Part shown: in pieces, positions 54,401-64,000 of the stretch
How the letters are laid out: each line of letters opens with the position of its first letter
Position numbering within the stretch: the stretch's first letter is position 1
Origin: Dactylis glomerata
Lineage: Eukaryota > Streptophyta > Magnoliopsida > Poales > Poaceae
Length of the DNA stretch: 64,000 bases
NCBI GenBank assembly: GCA_007115705.1
Contig: QXEO01000553.1
Location: 14,651,277-14,715,276 of the forward strand
Reading direction: 5' to 3'
The notes under the pieces: model-generated
What the model saw: only the letters and a program-made list of their open reading frames with translations
Told to the model about the DNA's origin: nothing
Databases searched by the model: none
Translations under genes and position numbers: made by a program

Positions 54401-54752
54401 AACTGAATTCCTTGAAGATCTTTTTCACCTGCCTCTATCTCAACAAGCTTTCTCAGAATTTGAGTCACTAGAAAATCTTTGTGATACTATGATGAGAACC
54501 ATTCAACGAGGGAATGCTGATCAGTGGAGTTACATCTGGGGGAACAAGGAATTTACAACAAAACAAGCATACAAAGCATTGATTGGGGTCCAGGTTGTTC
54601 CTCAACATTTCAAATGGATTTGGAAATCCTCATGTCAAGCAAGACACAAATTCTTCTTCTGGCTTCTGCTTCATGACAGATTGAACACAAGGAACTTGCT
54701 TGGAAGAACGAACTTCTCAATACAATCTTACTCATGTGCTACTTTAAACTGC
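51492..54752 (+). pseudogene. LINE ORF2: endonuclease and reverse transcriptase, two stops
   Basis: One frame from MNWNIRGINSEKKWF. The apurinic-type endonuclease shows NIRGI, CLQETKR, GDFNFIRGPEDRN and SDHVP. The RT (from about 52,800) has IKNLPNDKSLGPDGF, FRPISLLN, LKLDFEKAFDKIEH and the catalytic IQYADDTLVV near 53,550. The thumb and start of the zf-RVT region follow (WKSSCQARHKFFFWLL), cut at 54,752. Stops are TAA at 52,128-52,130 and TAG at 52,503-52,505; there is no frameshift, and the RT part is open for over 700 codons. The enzyme nicks DNA and primes cDNA at the nick. Confidence 0.93.
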
Positions 54753-55331
54753 TGTTGGGGATATACCAAATGGGTATACCAGCGACGTAGTCCTAAATCA
54801 GCAAGCCAGGGTGGCCCATCAGGGGTGGTATGGCGGATTCGCTATACCGGGCGGCCCAGTTGCTGAAGTTGCCACGGCGGTACTGGACGCAGGCGCTTAT
54901 GGCGTATCCGGAGACAGGCCCATGGCGGATTGCTGACGACAGGCCCATGGCGGGTTCGGAGATGGCCCATGGCGGGTTGCCTTGTAGCACACGCAGAGGA
55001 CTTAGTCTAGGACTCCAAGTTGTATCCGCTTCGATACCAACGTGTAGCCCACGCCAGGCGCCTTTATAAGCCCGGAGTGGAGCAGCCCTTGAGGCAAGAT
55101 TAGAGTCATACGGCCAATCGCATAGCGAAACAGCCAACCTCATCATTGTAACCAAGCACTTGTTGCCATATAGTGAATTATAGCGGCACGTAGGATCTCG
55201 CCACCGTCGCGGGATCTGAAGCTGGGTAAACTCGTGCTACCACCATCCTGGATCGCTCCTCTGTGTTCACCCCCTTCCACAAACCGCCATACCCCTACCT
55301 CTATGGCAGATCTGTTGACGAAACCACGACA
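54753..55331 (+). repeat. 5' LTR of Tat element 4, 579 bp
   Basis: It begins TGTTGGGGATATACC and ends AACCACGACA, two bases before the PBS. A TATA box CTTTATAAGC is at 55,062-55,071. The U3 part repeats ATGGCGG(A/G)TT several times. Confidence 0.85.
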
Positions 55332-58300
55332 GTTGGCGCCCACCGTGGGGCTAATCGCGTCTGGAGCGCGGATCCAGGCGGGATCCGCCTTTGCAGGCAT
55401 CGGCGACACCGTCGCCATCGGGCGCGTCCTCTACGATTCCGGCTTCCCCATCGTCCCAGCGGATAACCTCTGGGTGCCGGCTAGAGAAGACCCTGCTCGA
55501 TTCACCGTCGTCCCGATTGGAGATATCCATATCTTCATTGGAGAGATAAACCCTACCCCCGCTACGAAAACCAATTTCCGGCGGATTGGTATGGCTGAAA
55601 TCCCCGAACGGACCGCTTTCGAGCTGGATATGGAGGAGGACTCATCTGATCTGGAACTTTCCAAGTTGCCCAGATCGGATCTGAAAAGTAATCCCACCCA
55701 GCCCGCCCTAGAGGTAGAGGAAGTGGTGGAAGACCGCAGTGAATCCGCCATGAGTAATCTGGCGTTAGAGACACCGCGGTACTGCCTTGTTGCGTTCGCA
55801 GGTATCACTTCGGGATCTACCTCCAATGGAGAAGATAGCCCAGGTGAATCCATCCTAGAGGCACTTAACGAAAGTGGTGAATCGGATGACTGGGACAGCA
55901 AAGGCTATGATTCTGACCACTACGATGCCGCCATGAGGAAACTCGAGGCGGAATTGGCGCAGCAGACACTTGAAGAGCAACAAGCAGCGGCCAAGCAGGT
56001 GTTTGTAACCAACAAAGGAGATGACGCTGGGCAGACAACTGGTGATCCGCCATCTCAGGCAGTCCATGATGGAGATGCCGGCAATGAGCAGGGTAACCCG
56101 CCACCAGCCGCCGATCCCGCCACGGAGCAACTTCCTGAGATCCACGGCGGACCCAGGCCTCTGCAACCCGCCATCCCCGTGGACCAGCACCCGGAAGACT
56201 TCACGACCCCGCTGGATAAGGTCGTCTACGGAACTCTAGCGGATCCAATCACCCCTGACTATGTCAGAGATGTGAACGATCTCGAGAAGAAAAGACGAGC
56301 ACTCCTCAAGGAAGCAAAGCGAGTCGAGAAGATGGGCAAGCAGGTTGATGACGACATTGCTAAAGCTCAAGACACGCTGAAACGCGCAAGGAACATGGAA
56401 GAGAAGTATGCCACTCTCATCTAGAACCAGATCAACGAGGGAGGCGACCCGCAGCTGGTACGAAACCTTGAGTTCACCGTACCAACAGCGGAAACTCTAG
56501 CCAAGATGTACATCAAGAATCCGCCATACGTGGACAAAAACCGCGATGAAGTTAGGGCTACGCCCATCGAGAACATCGTGGCTGCAAAGGAGCTATTGGA
56601 GCATAATAAGAGCCCAGCAGCCCTAGAGATGGCGGTGAAACTAATGACCAAAGCATTAGTACAGCAGGAGAAGGCTACGTCGTCACGACGGCTCGAATCT
56701 GATCCTGCGCTATGCAGGTCCAGTACTGCCTCTAAAGCTCAGGGCACTGGCAACTATGGTGGACATCCTGACAACGAATCTCATACCAGATCCTCGGAGA
56801 TCCGAAGAAGAGAAGCTCGTAACCGGGCGAACGCCATCCCAATATCCTCCGATGACAAACCAAATGGCAAAGGCCCACAGAGAAATCCATCACCACCCCG
56901 CAAGAATTACCCTGCTTACGGATACCAACAAGGCAATGCTGCCCCTCGCCATAAGACCAACATGCCGCCACCAAAGTATAAGACGTTCGAAGTCCCAAAG
57001 GGAGGGATCGTCATACGCGACAATGATGGCAAGCGAGGACGAAGCCGTGACGCTGGACGCAGAGACGATCCACCACGACGGGAAACCAGCAGAGACGGCA
57101 GATCCAAGAGAAGGGACCGATCTCGCCATGACGACGGCGCGCACCGTGACGGTGACAAGGACAAGCATCGCTCCACTCGCCGCCACGATGACAAAGGGCG
57201 GGGCTCCCGCCGCCATGACGACAATCCATCTCCACGAAGAACGGAAGGAAGCCGTCGTAGCTGCAAAGATCAGTCGCAGGACGGCGAGAGTAAACGACGA
57301 CGCGACCCTTCGCCATCCCCACCAGGGAGCCCCCATGGCGGCGGTGGTGGTGGCGGCGGACCAGCAAGGTCACACAACTCTTGCAAGGATCCACCGGAAC
57401 AGAAGCCCTATGACGTCCGTACCCATCTAAACGAGATTGCCAAGTCTCAAACAGCCTTCTTCCTCGGCCCAAAATGCTTTGGACAATGGATTCGTGATGA
57501 GCCCATCCCGCATGGGTTCAAAATCGAGAAAAATATCCGCCAGTACAATGGAGTCGATAGGCCTCTAACTTGGCTACAAGACTACTTCAACGCAGTACAG
57601 TTCGCCGGGGGATCACCCAATGTTGCGGTCCGCTATTTGCCCCTGATGCTATCCGGCACTGTGAGGCAATGGATCAACGACTTGGCAGAAAACTCTATCC
57701 AAACCTGGTTCGATATGCAAACTGCGTTCACCGAAAATTTCGAGGGGACTTACAAGAGACCCCATAACATTGGTGACCTCCAACGGTGCCGACGCGCCGA
57801 CGACGAGACCTCCCGAACTTTCCTCGCGCGATGGCTGGATATGAAGAACTCCTGTGACGGGGTTACTGATGAATCCGCCATCCTCACGTTTATTGACAGT
57901 TTGGAGAGAGGCCAACTGCTCCGCCATCGCCTGTTGTGGGAAAGGAACGAAGGGAAGTTGACCCTAAATTCCATGATCACCATCGCAAGCAACTACGCGG
58001 CCGCCGACGACGACGCCCGCGAATCTCTGAAGGCTTCCGCCATCCAGAACACTGGAAAGCGGAATAGCAGCAACAAACGGAAGAATCCGCCAGAAGAGCC
58101 GCAGGCTCCGGACATGGTGGCCACAACCTTTGCTGACAAAGGCCAAAGCAGCCAGCGCGGCAGAGGACGCGGAGGTAGCGGTGGCCAGCCGCGGAGTTCT
58201 GCAACTCCCGCTTCGGCGCCATCCGCTCCCGTGTCTTACGACGAATACCGCGATATGCCATGTTTTGCCCATCGCGACGCTTCAGGAAAGTGCAACCACA

Positions 58301-58638
58301 CCAACCGGGACTGCAAGTTTGTCAACGACCTCAAGGCGGATCAAGAAGGTGGCTTCAAACGCAGCCGGCGACAACGGCCTCGTGGCAAAGGAAAAGCGGA
58401 CAAAGACAAGGAGTCTAGGGATGGCAGTGATATGGATGAAGACCCTGCGCCCAAACCCGCCGAAAAGGCAGAGGGTGGTGCTGGCAAGGGCAACCCAATC
58501 AAGGACAAAAAAGGTTCCTTTCACACATTCCTTGGACCCCCCACGGCCAAGGCACAGAGAGCCGCTATGCGCTCCCTCAATGCCACCGTGCCTAAAATCC
58601 GCCAGTACGTCCGATGGTCCGAAGTACCGGTGCACTAG
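55303..58638 (+). pseudogene. Gag of Tat element 4, one internal stop
   Basis: One frame runs from the first in-frame ATG at 55,303 (MADLLTKPRQLAP), which lies in U5 and reads through the PBS, to a TAG at 58,636-58,638. A TAG at 56,422-56,424 interrupts it and fits CAG. N-terminal part: GSAFAGIGDTVAIG, acidic stretches, then a coiled coil (EKKRRALLKEAKRVEKMG). Middle: an Arg/Asp/His-rich basic region (57,030-57,330). Core: QYNGVDRPLTWLQDYFNAVQ, WINDLAENSIQTWFDM, FEGTYKRPHNIGDLQ. C-terminal: a Cys/His motif (CFAHRDASGKC, then DCKFVNDL). At over 1100 codons it is long for a gypsy gag. The end stop fits a TGG codon before the protease. Confidence 0.85.
55334..55351 (+). other. Primer-binding site of Tat element 4
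   Basis: TTGGCGCCCACCGTGGGG follows the LTR. A TGGCGCC start fits the tRNA-Arg-type PBS of this lineage. Confidence 0.75.
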
Positions 58639-59307
58639 AGCCGTGATGATCATCCAGAGCATATCCCAGATGGATATTATGCCATGGTGGTATGCCCTGT
58701 AATCCATGGCTATGAGTTCTCCAAATGTTTAATGGATGGCGGCAGCAGCCTGAACATCATGTACGTGGAAACTTTGACAAAGCTCGGCCTTACCAAGACC
58801 CAACTCCGCCATAGCGCGGTCACCTTTTATGGAGTGGTTCCTGGTCGCCAAGCCAAGTCCCTCGGGTCCATCACACTCAAGGTTGCCTTCGGTAGTGAGG
58901 AAAACTACAGAGAAGAGCCCATAACCTTTGAGGTTGTCCCGTTCAAAAGCACTTACCACGTGATCTTCGGGCGCCCCGCCTTCCACAGCTTCCATGCCAG
59001 GCCATGCTACATCTACAATCAGCTGAAGATGCCAGGACCGGATGGCATAATTACCGTTTATGGCAGCTTCAGAAAGGCAAAGGAGTGCGAGGAAGGAGAA
59101 GCCGCCTTCGCGGAAGCAGTGTTCTTTGGCGAGGAATTCAAAGAAATCCATGCCGCTATGGACCCCGCGGAGATGCCGGCATCCAAGCAGGAAGTTTCCG
59201 CCTCCCCGCCCACCTTCAAGCCTACAGTCGATACAAAACAGGTGGAACTTGTCGCTGGCGATGCCGCCAAGACCACCGCCATTGGGACAAACTTGTCCCC
59301 CAAATAG
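58639..59307 (+). pseudogene. Aspartic protease of Tat element 4
   Basis: The same frame continues from gag. The active-site block is CLMDGGSSLNIMY (Asp-Gly-Gly), with the flap-side IFGRPAFHSFHARP and then KMPGPDGIITVYGSF. The linker ends at TAG 59,305-59,307, which fits CAG. It processes the polyprotein. The DGGS form is usual in this lineage. Confidence 0.88.
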
Positions 59308-60662
59308 GAAAGCGCGCTCGTCGAGTTCCTCCGTGAGAACCGGGACATCTTTGCATGGCAGCCATCTGACATGACGGGTGTACCCAGGGAACTTGCCGAG
59401 CACGCTCTGCAGATAATTCCTGGCTCAAAGCCAGTAAGACAAGCCATGAGACACTTCGGGGATGAAAAGCGCCGCGCCATAGCAAAGGAAATTTCCAAGC
59501 TGTTGAAAGCAGGCTTCATCAAGGAAGTGATACATACGAAGTGGGTCGCAAATCCGGTGCTAGTTCCTAAGAAAAACACAAAAGTTCTGCGCATGTGTGT
59601 AGATTACACTGGCCTGAACAAAGCATGTCCAAAAGACCCTTTTCCCTTGCCTCGCATTGACCAAGTCATTGACTCGACGGCGGGATCAGAGCTGCTGTGT
59701 TTCTTAGATGCCTACTCGGGATACCACCAGATCAAGATGAAAAAGTCCGATCAGCTCGCTATGTCGTTCGTAACACCTTATGGCACATATTTCTATGTCA
59801 CAATGCCATTCGGTCTGAAAAACGCAGGAGCAACGTATCAGCGCACCATGCAAAAGTGCCTGGCGGATCAAATCGGACGAAACATCCACGCATACGTGGA
59901 CGACATCGCAGTTATGTCTAAAAAGCAAGATGGCCTTATAGCAGATTTGCAAGAGACATTTGACAATCTCAGGAAGTACAACATGATGCTTAACCCAACG
60001 AAGTGCGTCTTCGGGGTCCCAGCTGGACAACTCCTAGGATTCATCGTCTCCCACCGCGGAATTGAGGTTAACCCGGAGAAGATCAAGGCAATCCTTGACA
60101 TCTCCCGGCCCATAGACCTAAAAGACGTACAGCGACTCACAGGCTGCGTGGCAGCAGTGAGTAGATTCATCAGTCGTCTTGGCGAGAAGGCTTTGCCACT
60201 CTACAAGCTGATGAAGAAATCAGACGAATTCGTCTGGACCGACGAGGCAGACGCTGCACTTAAGGATCTGAAGAGAGTGTTATCCACTGCACCAGTCCTA
60301 GCGGCTCCCGAAGACCAGGAACCCATGTTACTATACATGGCGGCAACCAACAGGGTGGTCAGCATCGTCATGGTGGTAGAACGTAAGGAAGAAGCGCAGG
60401 AGTATGGCATACAAAGACCAGTCTACTATGTCAGCGAGGTCCTGACGGAATCCAAGCAGCGCTACCCTCACTACCAAAAATTGGCATACGGAGTTTTCCT
60501 AGCTTCTCGTAAGTTAAGGCATTACTTCTATGACCATAAGATCACAGTGGTGAGCAAAGCCCCGCTGAAGGACATCATCAACAACAGCGACGCAACAGGA
60601 CGAGTTGCGAAGTGGGGCATTGAATTGGCCTCTTTTGACCTCGACTATAAACTACGCCCGTC
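59308..60662 (+). pseudogene. Reverse transcriptase and degenerate first RNase H of Tat element 4
   Basis: The same frame as protease. RT motifs: RMCVDYTGLNKACPKD, FLDAYSGYHQIKM, TMPFGLKNAGATYQR and the catalytic YVDDIAVMSK near 59,895. The connection follows. The native RNase H (MLLYMAATNRVVSIVMVV, then RPVYYVSEVL) lacks the first catalytic Asp expected where MAAT stands. Such decay of the native RNase H is known in Tat elements that gained a second one. The frame ends at TAA 60,682-60,684 after an apparent deletion near 60,662. The RT itself has no stop. Confidence 0.92.
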
Positions 60663-61304
60663 CCGGAACCGGAGCATTGGGTAATGCACTTTGATGGCTC
60701 GAAGTTGCTACACGGCTCGGGGGCTGGAGTGACACTCAAATCGCCCAAGGGTGATGAGCTAAGCTATGTTCTCCAGATCCACTTCCCCACCACTAACAAC
60801 ATCGCGGAGTATGAAGCTTTACTGCACGGGCTACGCGTCGCAAAGGAGATCGGCGTACAACATATCATGTGCTGTGGAGACTCTGACCTTGTGGCTCAGC
60901 AGGTGGCTGGCACATATAAAGCTCGGAACGAAGTCATGGCGGCATACAGAGATGAAGTGGACGAGATGGCCAAAAGTTTCCTCGGCTACGACATAAAACA
61001 CGTACGACGAGAAGATAACATGGCAGCCGATACCTTGTCCAAACTGGGTTCCAGCCGTAAGGCAGTTCCGCCAGGCATATTCCTCAAGCATCTGCGCGTA
61101 CCATCAATTAAGATGGTGGATCCAGAAAATCCGGAGCTAGCGAGCTCCCCTGTTATGGCGGTTTTGCCAAGCAATCCGCCATGGGCAGAGCCCTACCTGG
61201 AATTTCTGACGAACAAGAAGCTTCCCGAAGACGAAGTCCAAAAAAGACAAATCGAGCGTAGAGTCAAAGCGTACACCATCATAGATGGCCAACTCTACAA
61301 ATGA
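60663..61304 (+). pseudogene. Second (archaeal-type) RNase H of Tat element 4
   Basis: Read one frame over from RT. Catalytic residues are all visible: Asp in MHFDGSKL, Glu in IAEYEALLHGL, Asp in CCGDSDLVAQQV and Asp in NMAADTLSKLG. This DEDD set is complete, in contrast to the first RNase H. The domain is the extra RNase H characteristic of Tat-lineage elements. TGA at 61,302-61,304 fits CGA and interrupts passage into integrase. The usual conserved linker before EPEHWVMHFDGS is missing. Confidence 0.88.
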
Positions 61305-62465
61305 AGCACCTCGGGAGTTTTCATGAAGTGCATATCCCAAGTGGATGGAATCGAAATACTAAGAGAGATCCACGAAGGCGAATGTGGGCATCACGCCGCC
61401 GCCAGATCCCTAGTAGCTAAAGCATTCCGCCATGGATTCTACTGGCCAACAGCCAAGGCAGATGCAGACCGCATTGTGGAGCTCTGCCATGGTTGCCAGA
61501 TGTACTCCTAGCAAACCCATATGCCCGCCACAGCACTGCATACGATCCCCATAACTTGGCCTTTTGCAGTCTGGGGGCTGGACATGGTGGGTCCGCTAAA
61601 AATAGCACCTTCGGGATTTACGCACCTCCTGGTAGCGGTAGACAAATTCACAAAGTGGGTGGAAGCTAAGCCCATCAGAAAACTTGATGACAAAACTGCC
61701 CTCAAATTTGTCAAGGACATTGTGGTCAGATTCGGCAACCCACATAGCATCATCACCGATAATGGCACTAATCTATCTCAGGGAGAAGTTGAAGAATACT
61801 GCCATCACAACGGAATCCGCCTTGACCTAGCATCTGTGGCGCATCCACAATCTAATGGCCAAGTTGAACGGACCAACGGACTAATCATGTCAGGGATCAA
61901 GCCACGCCTAGAAGCACCGCTGCACAGAGCAGCTGGAGCCTGGGCAGAGGAGTTGCCATCTGTGCTGTGGAGTCTACGGACCACGCCAAACAGATCAACT
62001 GGCCTTACCCCTTTCTTCTTAGTCTACAAAGCAGAGGCAATCTTGCCAAGTGATGTTCAGTATGATTCTCCAAGAGTCGAGGCCTATAAGGAAGAAGATG
62101 CGGAAGCATCCAGACAACTATCTGTGGACCTGCTGGAAGAAGAACGAGACCTCGTAGCCCAGAGATCCGCCATCTACCAGCAGAATCTCCGCCGCTATCA
62201 CAGCCGGCGAGTCCGCCAACGCTCGTTCAAAGAAGGTGACCTGGTGCTACGTCTGAAACAGCAGAAGTCCCACAAGCTATCCCCGCCTTGGGAAGGACCC
62301 TTCGTCATCAGCAAAGCTCTACTGAATGGTTCCTACTACCTCATTGATATTCGCGAGCTAGATAAGTGACCAAGTAAGAAGCGCAAACGAAGAGACCCTG
62401 ACGATATCTATGACGAGACAGATCGTCCATGGAACATCGCACAGCTACGTCCTTTCTACACTTAG
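61305..62465 (+). pseudogene. Integrase of Tat element 4, two internal stops
   Basis: The same frame as the second RNase H. The HHCC zinc domain is at 61,365-61,505 (HEGECGHHAAARSL, then VELCHGCQMYS). The catalytic core has Asp in WGLDMVGPLK, Asp in IITDNGTNL and Glu in GQVERTNGLI. A C-terminal segment (FKEGDLVLRLK, WEGPFVISKAL) follows, and the end WNIAQLRPFYT precedes TAG at 62,463-62,465. Stops: TAG 61,509-61,511 and TGA 62,367-62,369 (fits CGA). No chromodomain, as expected outside chromoviruses. It inserts the cDNA into the genome. Confidence 0.92.
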
Positions 62466-63115
62466 CATTTACCTAGCTATGTAATAGGCACCTCTATATG
62501 ATCAATGAAATAAAGCATTTGGTTCACTCTTGATTTTTTCTGAGTCTTTTACCTCCTTTATTGTTCATTTAGATCGTATAGAACCTTTTGCGCAATTGTG
62601 CTTTGCACTTGCGTCTCTTTTAAATCCGCCATAGGCGGTCCGCGTAGCTTTTTTATGTTTTGATCTTCATCCGATGTTTTCTGTGTGGATTCCAGAGTAG
62701 TGACTTTTTGACGATCTAAGCCGCCATCTGCTACGGGTTCTGGACGGTTGCTATTAAGTATCGTCGCCCTAGCGGATTGTTCGTGCTAATATTTCGCCAT
62801 CTCACGAAAAGTCAAGCACAGAGAGCCGGATGGCGGATCGCATAATCCTACGCGTGAATTTTTTTTCAAAGTGTTGTTTTTTGGGCATGGCAAAAAACTG
62901 CAAGTTGCATAAAATTAGGCCTGGCAGTTTCTTCGCGCAATCAAACCACTTCATAAAAAACAAACTGCAAAAGTTCAAAAATATTCCACTGATCCGCCAC
63001 AAGCAGATCAGTTGCAGTGCACAAGCATTCACACGCAATTTAAGTTTAGATTACAGACCCACTCAGGGGCCGAATTAATGCAAAGTATTTTTTCCGCCAT
63101 ATCGCAGGGCACATC
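62466..63115. other. Non-coding spacer of Tat element 4
   Basis: About 650 bp between the end of integrase and the C-terminus of the antisense gene. No ORF supported. It holds poly-A-like ATGAAATAAAG near 62,505 and several TCCGCCAT/ATGGCGGA words. Confidence 0.6.
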
Positions 63116-64000
63116 TCAAGAAGATGGCGGAACCTTGGAGGACACCTCGTCACCGCCATCACCACCTGCAGTTGCCGCGGAGGCGGATGCCGAAGCCTGG
63201 CTTGGCGACCCTGGCAGCTCGTATGCTTCATAGTATACGTTCAACTGAGTGCCAAGGGCACACAGTTGATCGTATCCAAGCACGCTCTGCCGGATGGCGG
63301 CCTCGTCCACCGGCGCGCCGTCCTCGCCGCTCTCCGGGATGCCGGAGGTGAGCTGGTCCAGGTCCATCTCGGGATAGTGGGCCTTCACCAAGGTCAACGC
63401 TGTCCTGGCACCACCCCGAGCAGAGGACAGTTTCCAGTCCGCCACCAGCCCTGGCACCAGCAGAAGCTTCTGTGTGAGCGCGATGGCGGAGATGTTGGAA
63501 GAACCCGCTATCTGCAGGCTCCCGCACGCTTGGCGACCAGCGCTGAGAAGGCCATCCAGCTCCTTCCTCGCTGCGTCGGTGGCCATGCGCAAGCCCTCAG
63601 CGGTGTCCATCTCGCCCTGCCCCAAAGCGACTGCATAGCGGAAAAGAAGACGCATCATGCACGGCATAGCAGAAATTGAAAAACTTTACGTTATAAGAAG
63701 AGATGGTACCTAGCAAGTTGTCCTGGAAGTGATGGAGGAGCTCGTTAAAGCCTTCACGCCGCTTCTCAAAATCAGCGGCGGCTTTGCGGAGGTCCGCTAT
63801 CTCCTTGTCCTTCTTCTTGCCCTGGTTCTCCTGGTCCTTCAGCTGCCTCTCGAGGGTGGCGTTTTCAGCCAACGATTTCCGGAGCTGTTCATTCAGCCCA
63901 TCCATCGCAATGGCATGGCCCTTCTTCATCCCCTCAAGTGTGGACTTGAGCTTGGCAGCGTCTGCATGGCGGAAGTTTGTCAGCTCAGCATTGATTGAAA
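63116..64000 (-). CDS. Antisense gene of Tat element 4: coiled-coil and C-terminal exons
   Basis: The minus strand is open from the window edge (INAELTNFRHADAAKLK) through a coiled coil (LNEQLRKSLAENATLERQLKDQ) to 63,710. A 79-bp intron (63,631-63,709) follows, then 63,630-63,116, ending TGA at 63,118-63,116 after SSKVPPSS. The C-terminal exon has TDAARKELDGLLSAGR, WKLSSARGGARTALTLVKAH and YPEMDLDQL, matching the same region of Tat elements 1 and 2. Across the splice it has no stop or frameshift in view, making it the best-preserved antisense copy. The N-terminal Transposase_28-type exon should lie to the right. Function unknown. Confidence 0.7.
63631..63709 (-). other. Inferred intron in antisense gene 4 (79 bp)
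   Basis: On the minus strand the donor is TTGCTAG|GTACC and the acceptor CCGCTATGCAG|TCGC. The phase 1 join is in frame (LL-V-ALGQGEMD). Its position matches the intron after LEDALHG in Tat element 1. Confidence 0.7.

Larger units (their letters stand above)
50605..54752 (+). mobile_element. L1-type LINE, truncated at both ends in view
   Basis: The C-terminal part of ORF1, a 330-bp spacer, and ORF2 with endonuclease and RT. The left edge lies inside ORF1 next to the LTR stub, consistent with 5' truncation on insertion. The right edge is cut by the 5' LTR of Tat element 4 inside the ORF2 zinc-binding domain; the rest of the LINE should reappear beyond that element, outside the window. Confidence 0.88.
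54753..64000 (+). mobile_element. Tat-lineage gypsy element 4, 5' LTR to antisense gene
   Basis: 5' LTR, PBS, gag, protease, RT, RNase H, second RNase H, integrase, spacer, and the 3' exons of the antisense gene, running off the right edge. The second RNase H, homologous to archaeal-type enzymes, is a marker of the Tat lineage. It inserted in the LINE ORF2; the expected target duplication is ACTGC (54,748-54,752), to be found again after the 3' LTR outside the window. Confidence 0.92.

Noticed and set aside
24867..54752. The two LINE pieces as halves of a single LINE split by insertion
   Set aside because: The 3' piece lies upstream of the 5' piece in the same orientation, which simple insertion cannot give; two copies of one family is simpler.
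1..64000. CRISPR arrays, operons, tRNA or rRNA genes
   Set aside because: The DNA is plant nuclear; I saw no cloverleaf with conserved A/B boxes, no rRNA signature and no spaced direct-repeat array.

Overview
This window is nuclear DNA from a grass, most likely a large-genome Pooideae species (Triticeae or a close relative such as an oat or ryegrass). It is made almost entirely of nested retrotransposons. I find no convincing host gene, tRNA or rRNA. The basis for the assignment is family-level: a BARE/Angela-like copia LTR, two gypsy families whose LTRs begin TGATACGTCT, Tat-lineage gypsy elements carrying an antisense extra gene, and a chromovirus with 4.7 kb LTRs. Family names are from memory; motifs, frames and repeat ends were read directly.

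Left block (1-20,430). The 3' part of a copia element (1-3,277) sits inside the antisense gene of Tat element 1 (3,278-8,378). That element ends in its own LTR and lies in the 3' end of a TGATACGTCT-type gypsy (8,379-10,034), which in turn interrupts Tat element 2 (from 10,035). Tat element 2 keeps gag, a protease and part of an antisense gene but has no RT, RNase H or integrase. Between its gag and protease sits a complete non-autonomous gypsy (11,514-18,124) with two LTRs of about 1.54 kb and a perfect 5-bp target duplication, GTACT.

Middle block (20,431-49,921). A diverged chromovirus-type LTR (20,431-24,866) is followed by a LINE 3' tail and by a zinc-knuckle element whose 3' LTR is at 42,481-46,649. 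Into the zinc-knuckle element a complete Tekay-like chromovirus has inserted on the minus strand (26,376-41,809; target duplication AAATA). It has an extra coiled-coil ORF upstream of gag, a gag-pol with chromodomain, and 4.7 kb LTRs. The 3' part of a Tat element follows (46,650-49,921), with antisense-gene N-terminal exons and an LTR. It may be the missing right half of Tat element 2.

Right block (49,922-64,000). A 127-bp LTR stub that has lost nearly all its CpGs abuts an L1-type LINE (50,605-54,752). The LINE is interrupted by Tat element 4 (54,753 to the window end), which has 5' LTR, PBS, gag, protease, RT, a degenerate RNase H, a second archaeal-type RNase H, integrase, and the 3' exons of its antisense gene.

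Most coding regions are broken by single in-frame stops that fit C-to-T or G-to-A change at CAG, CGA or TGG, so these are decaying copies. The most interesting signal is the antisense gene of the Tat elements. It occurs three or four times, starts near the 3' LTR with a Transposase_28-type domain, ends in coiled coils, has inferred introns that splice in frame, and has a TATA-like box upstream of its start on the antisense strand.
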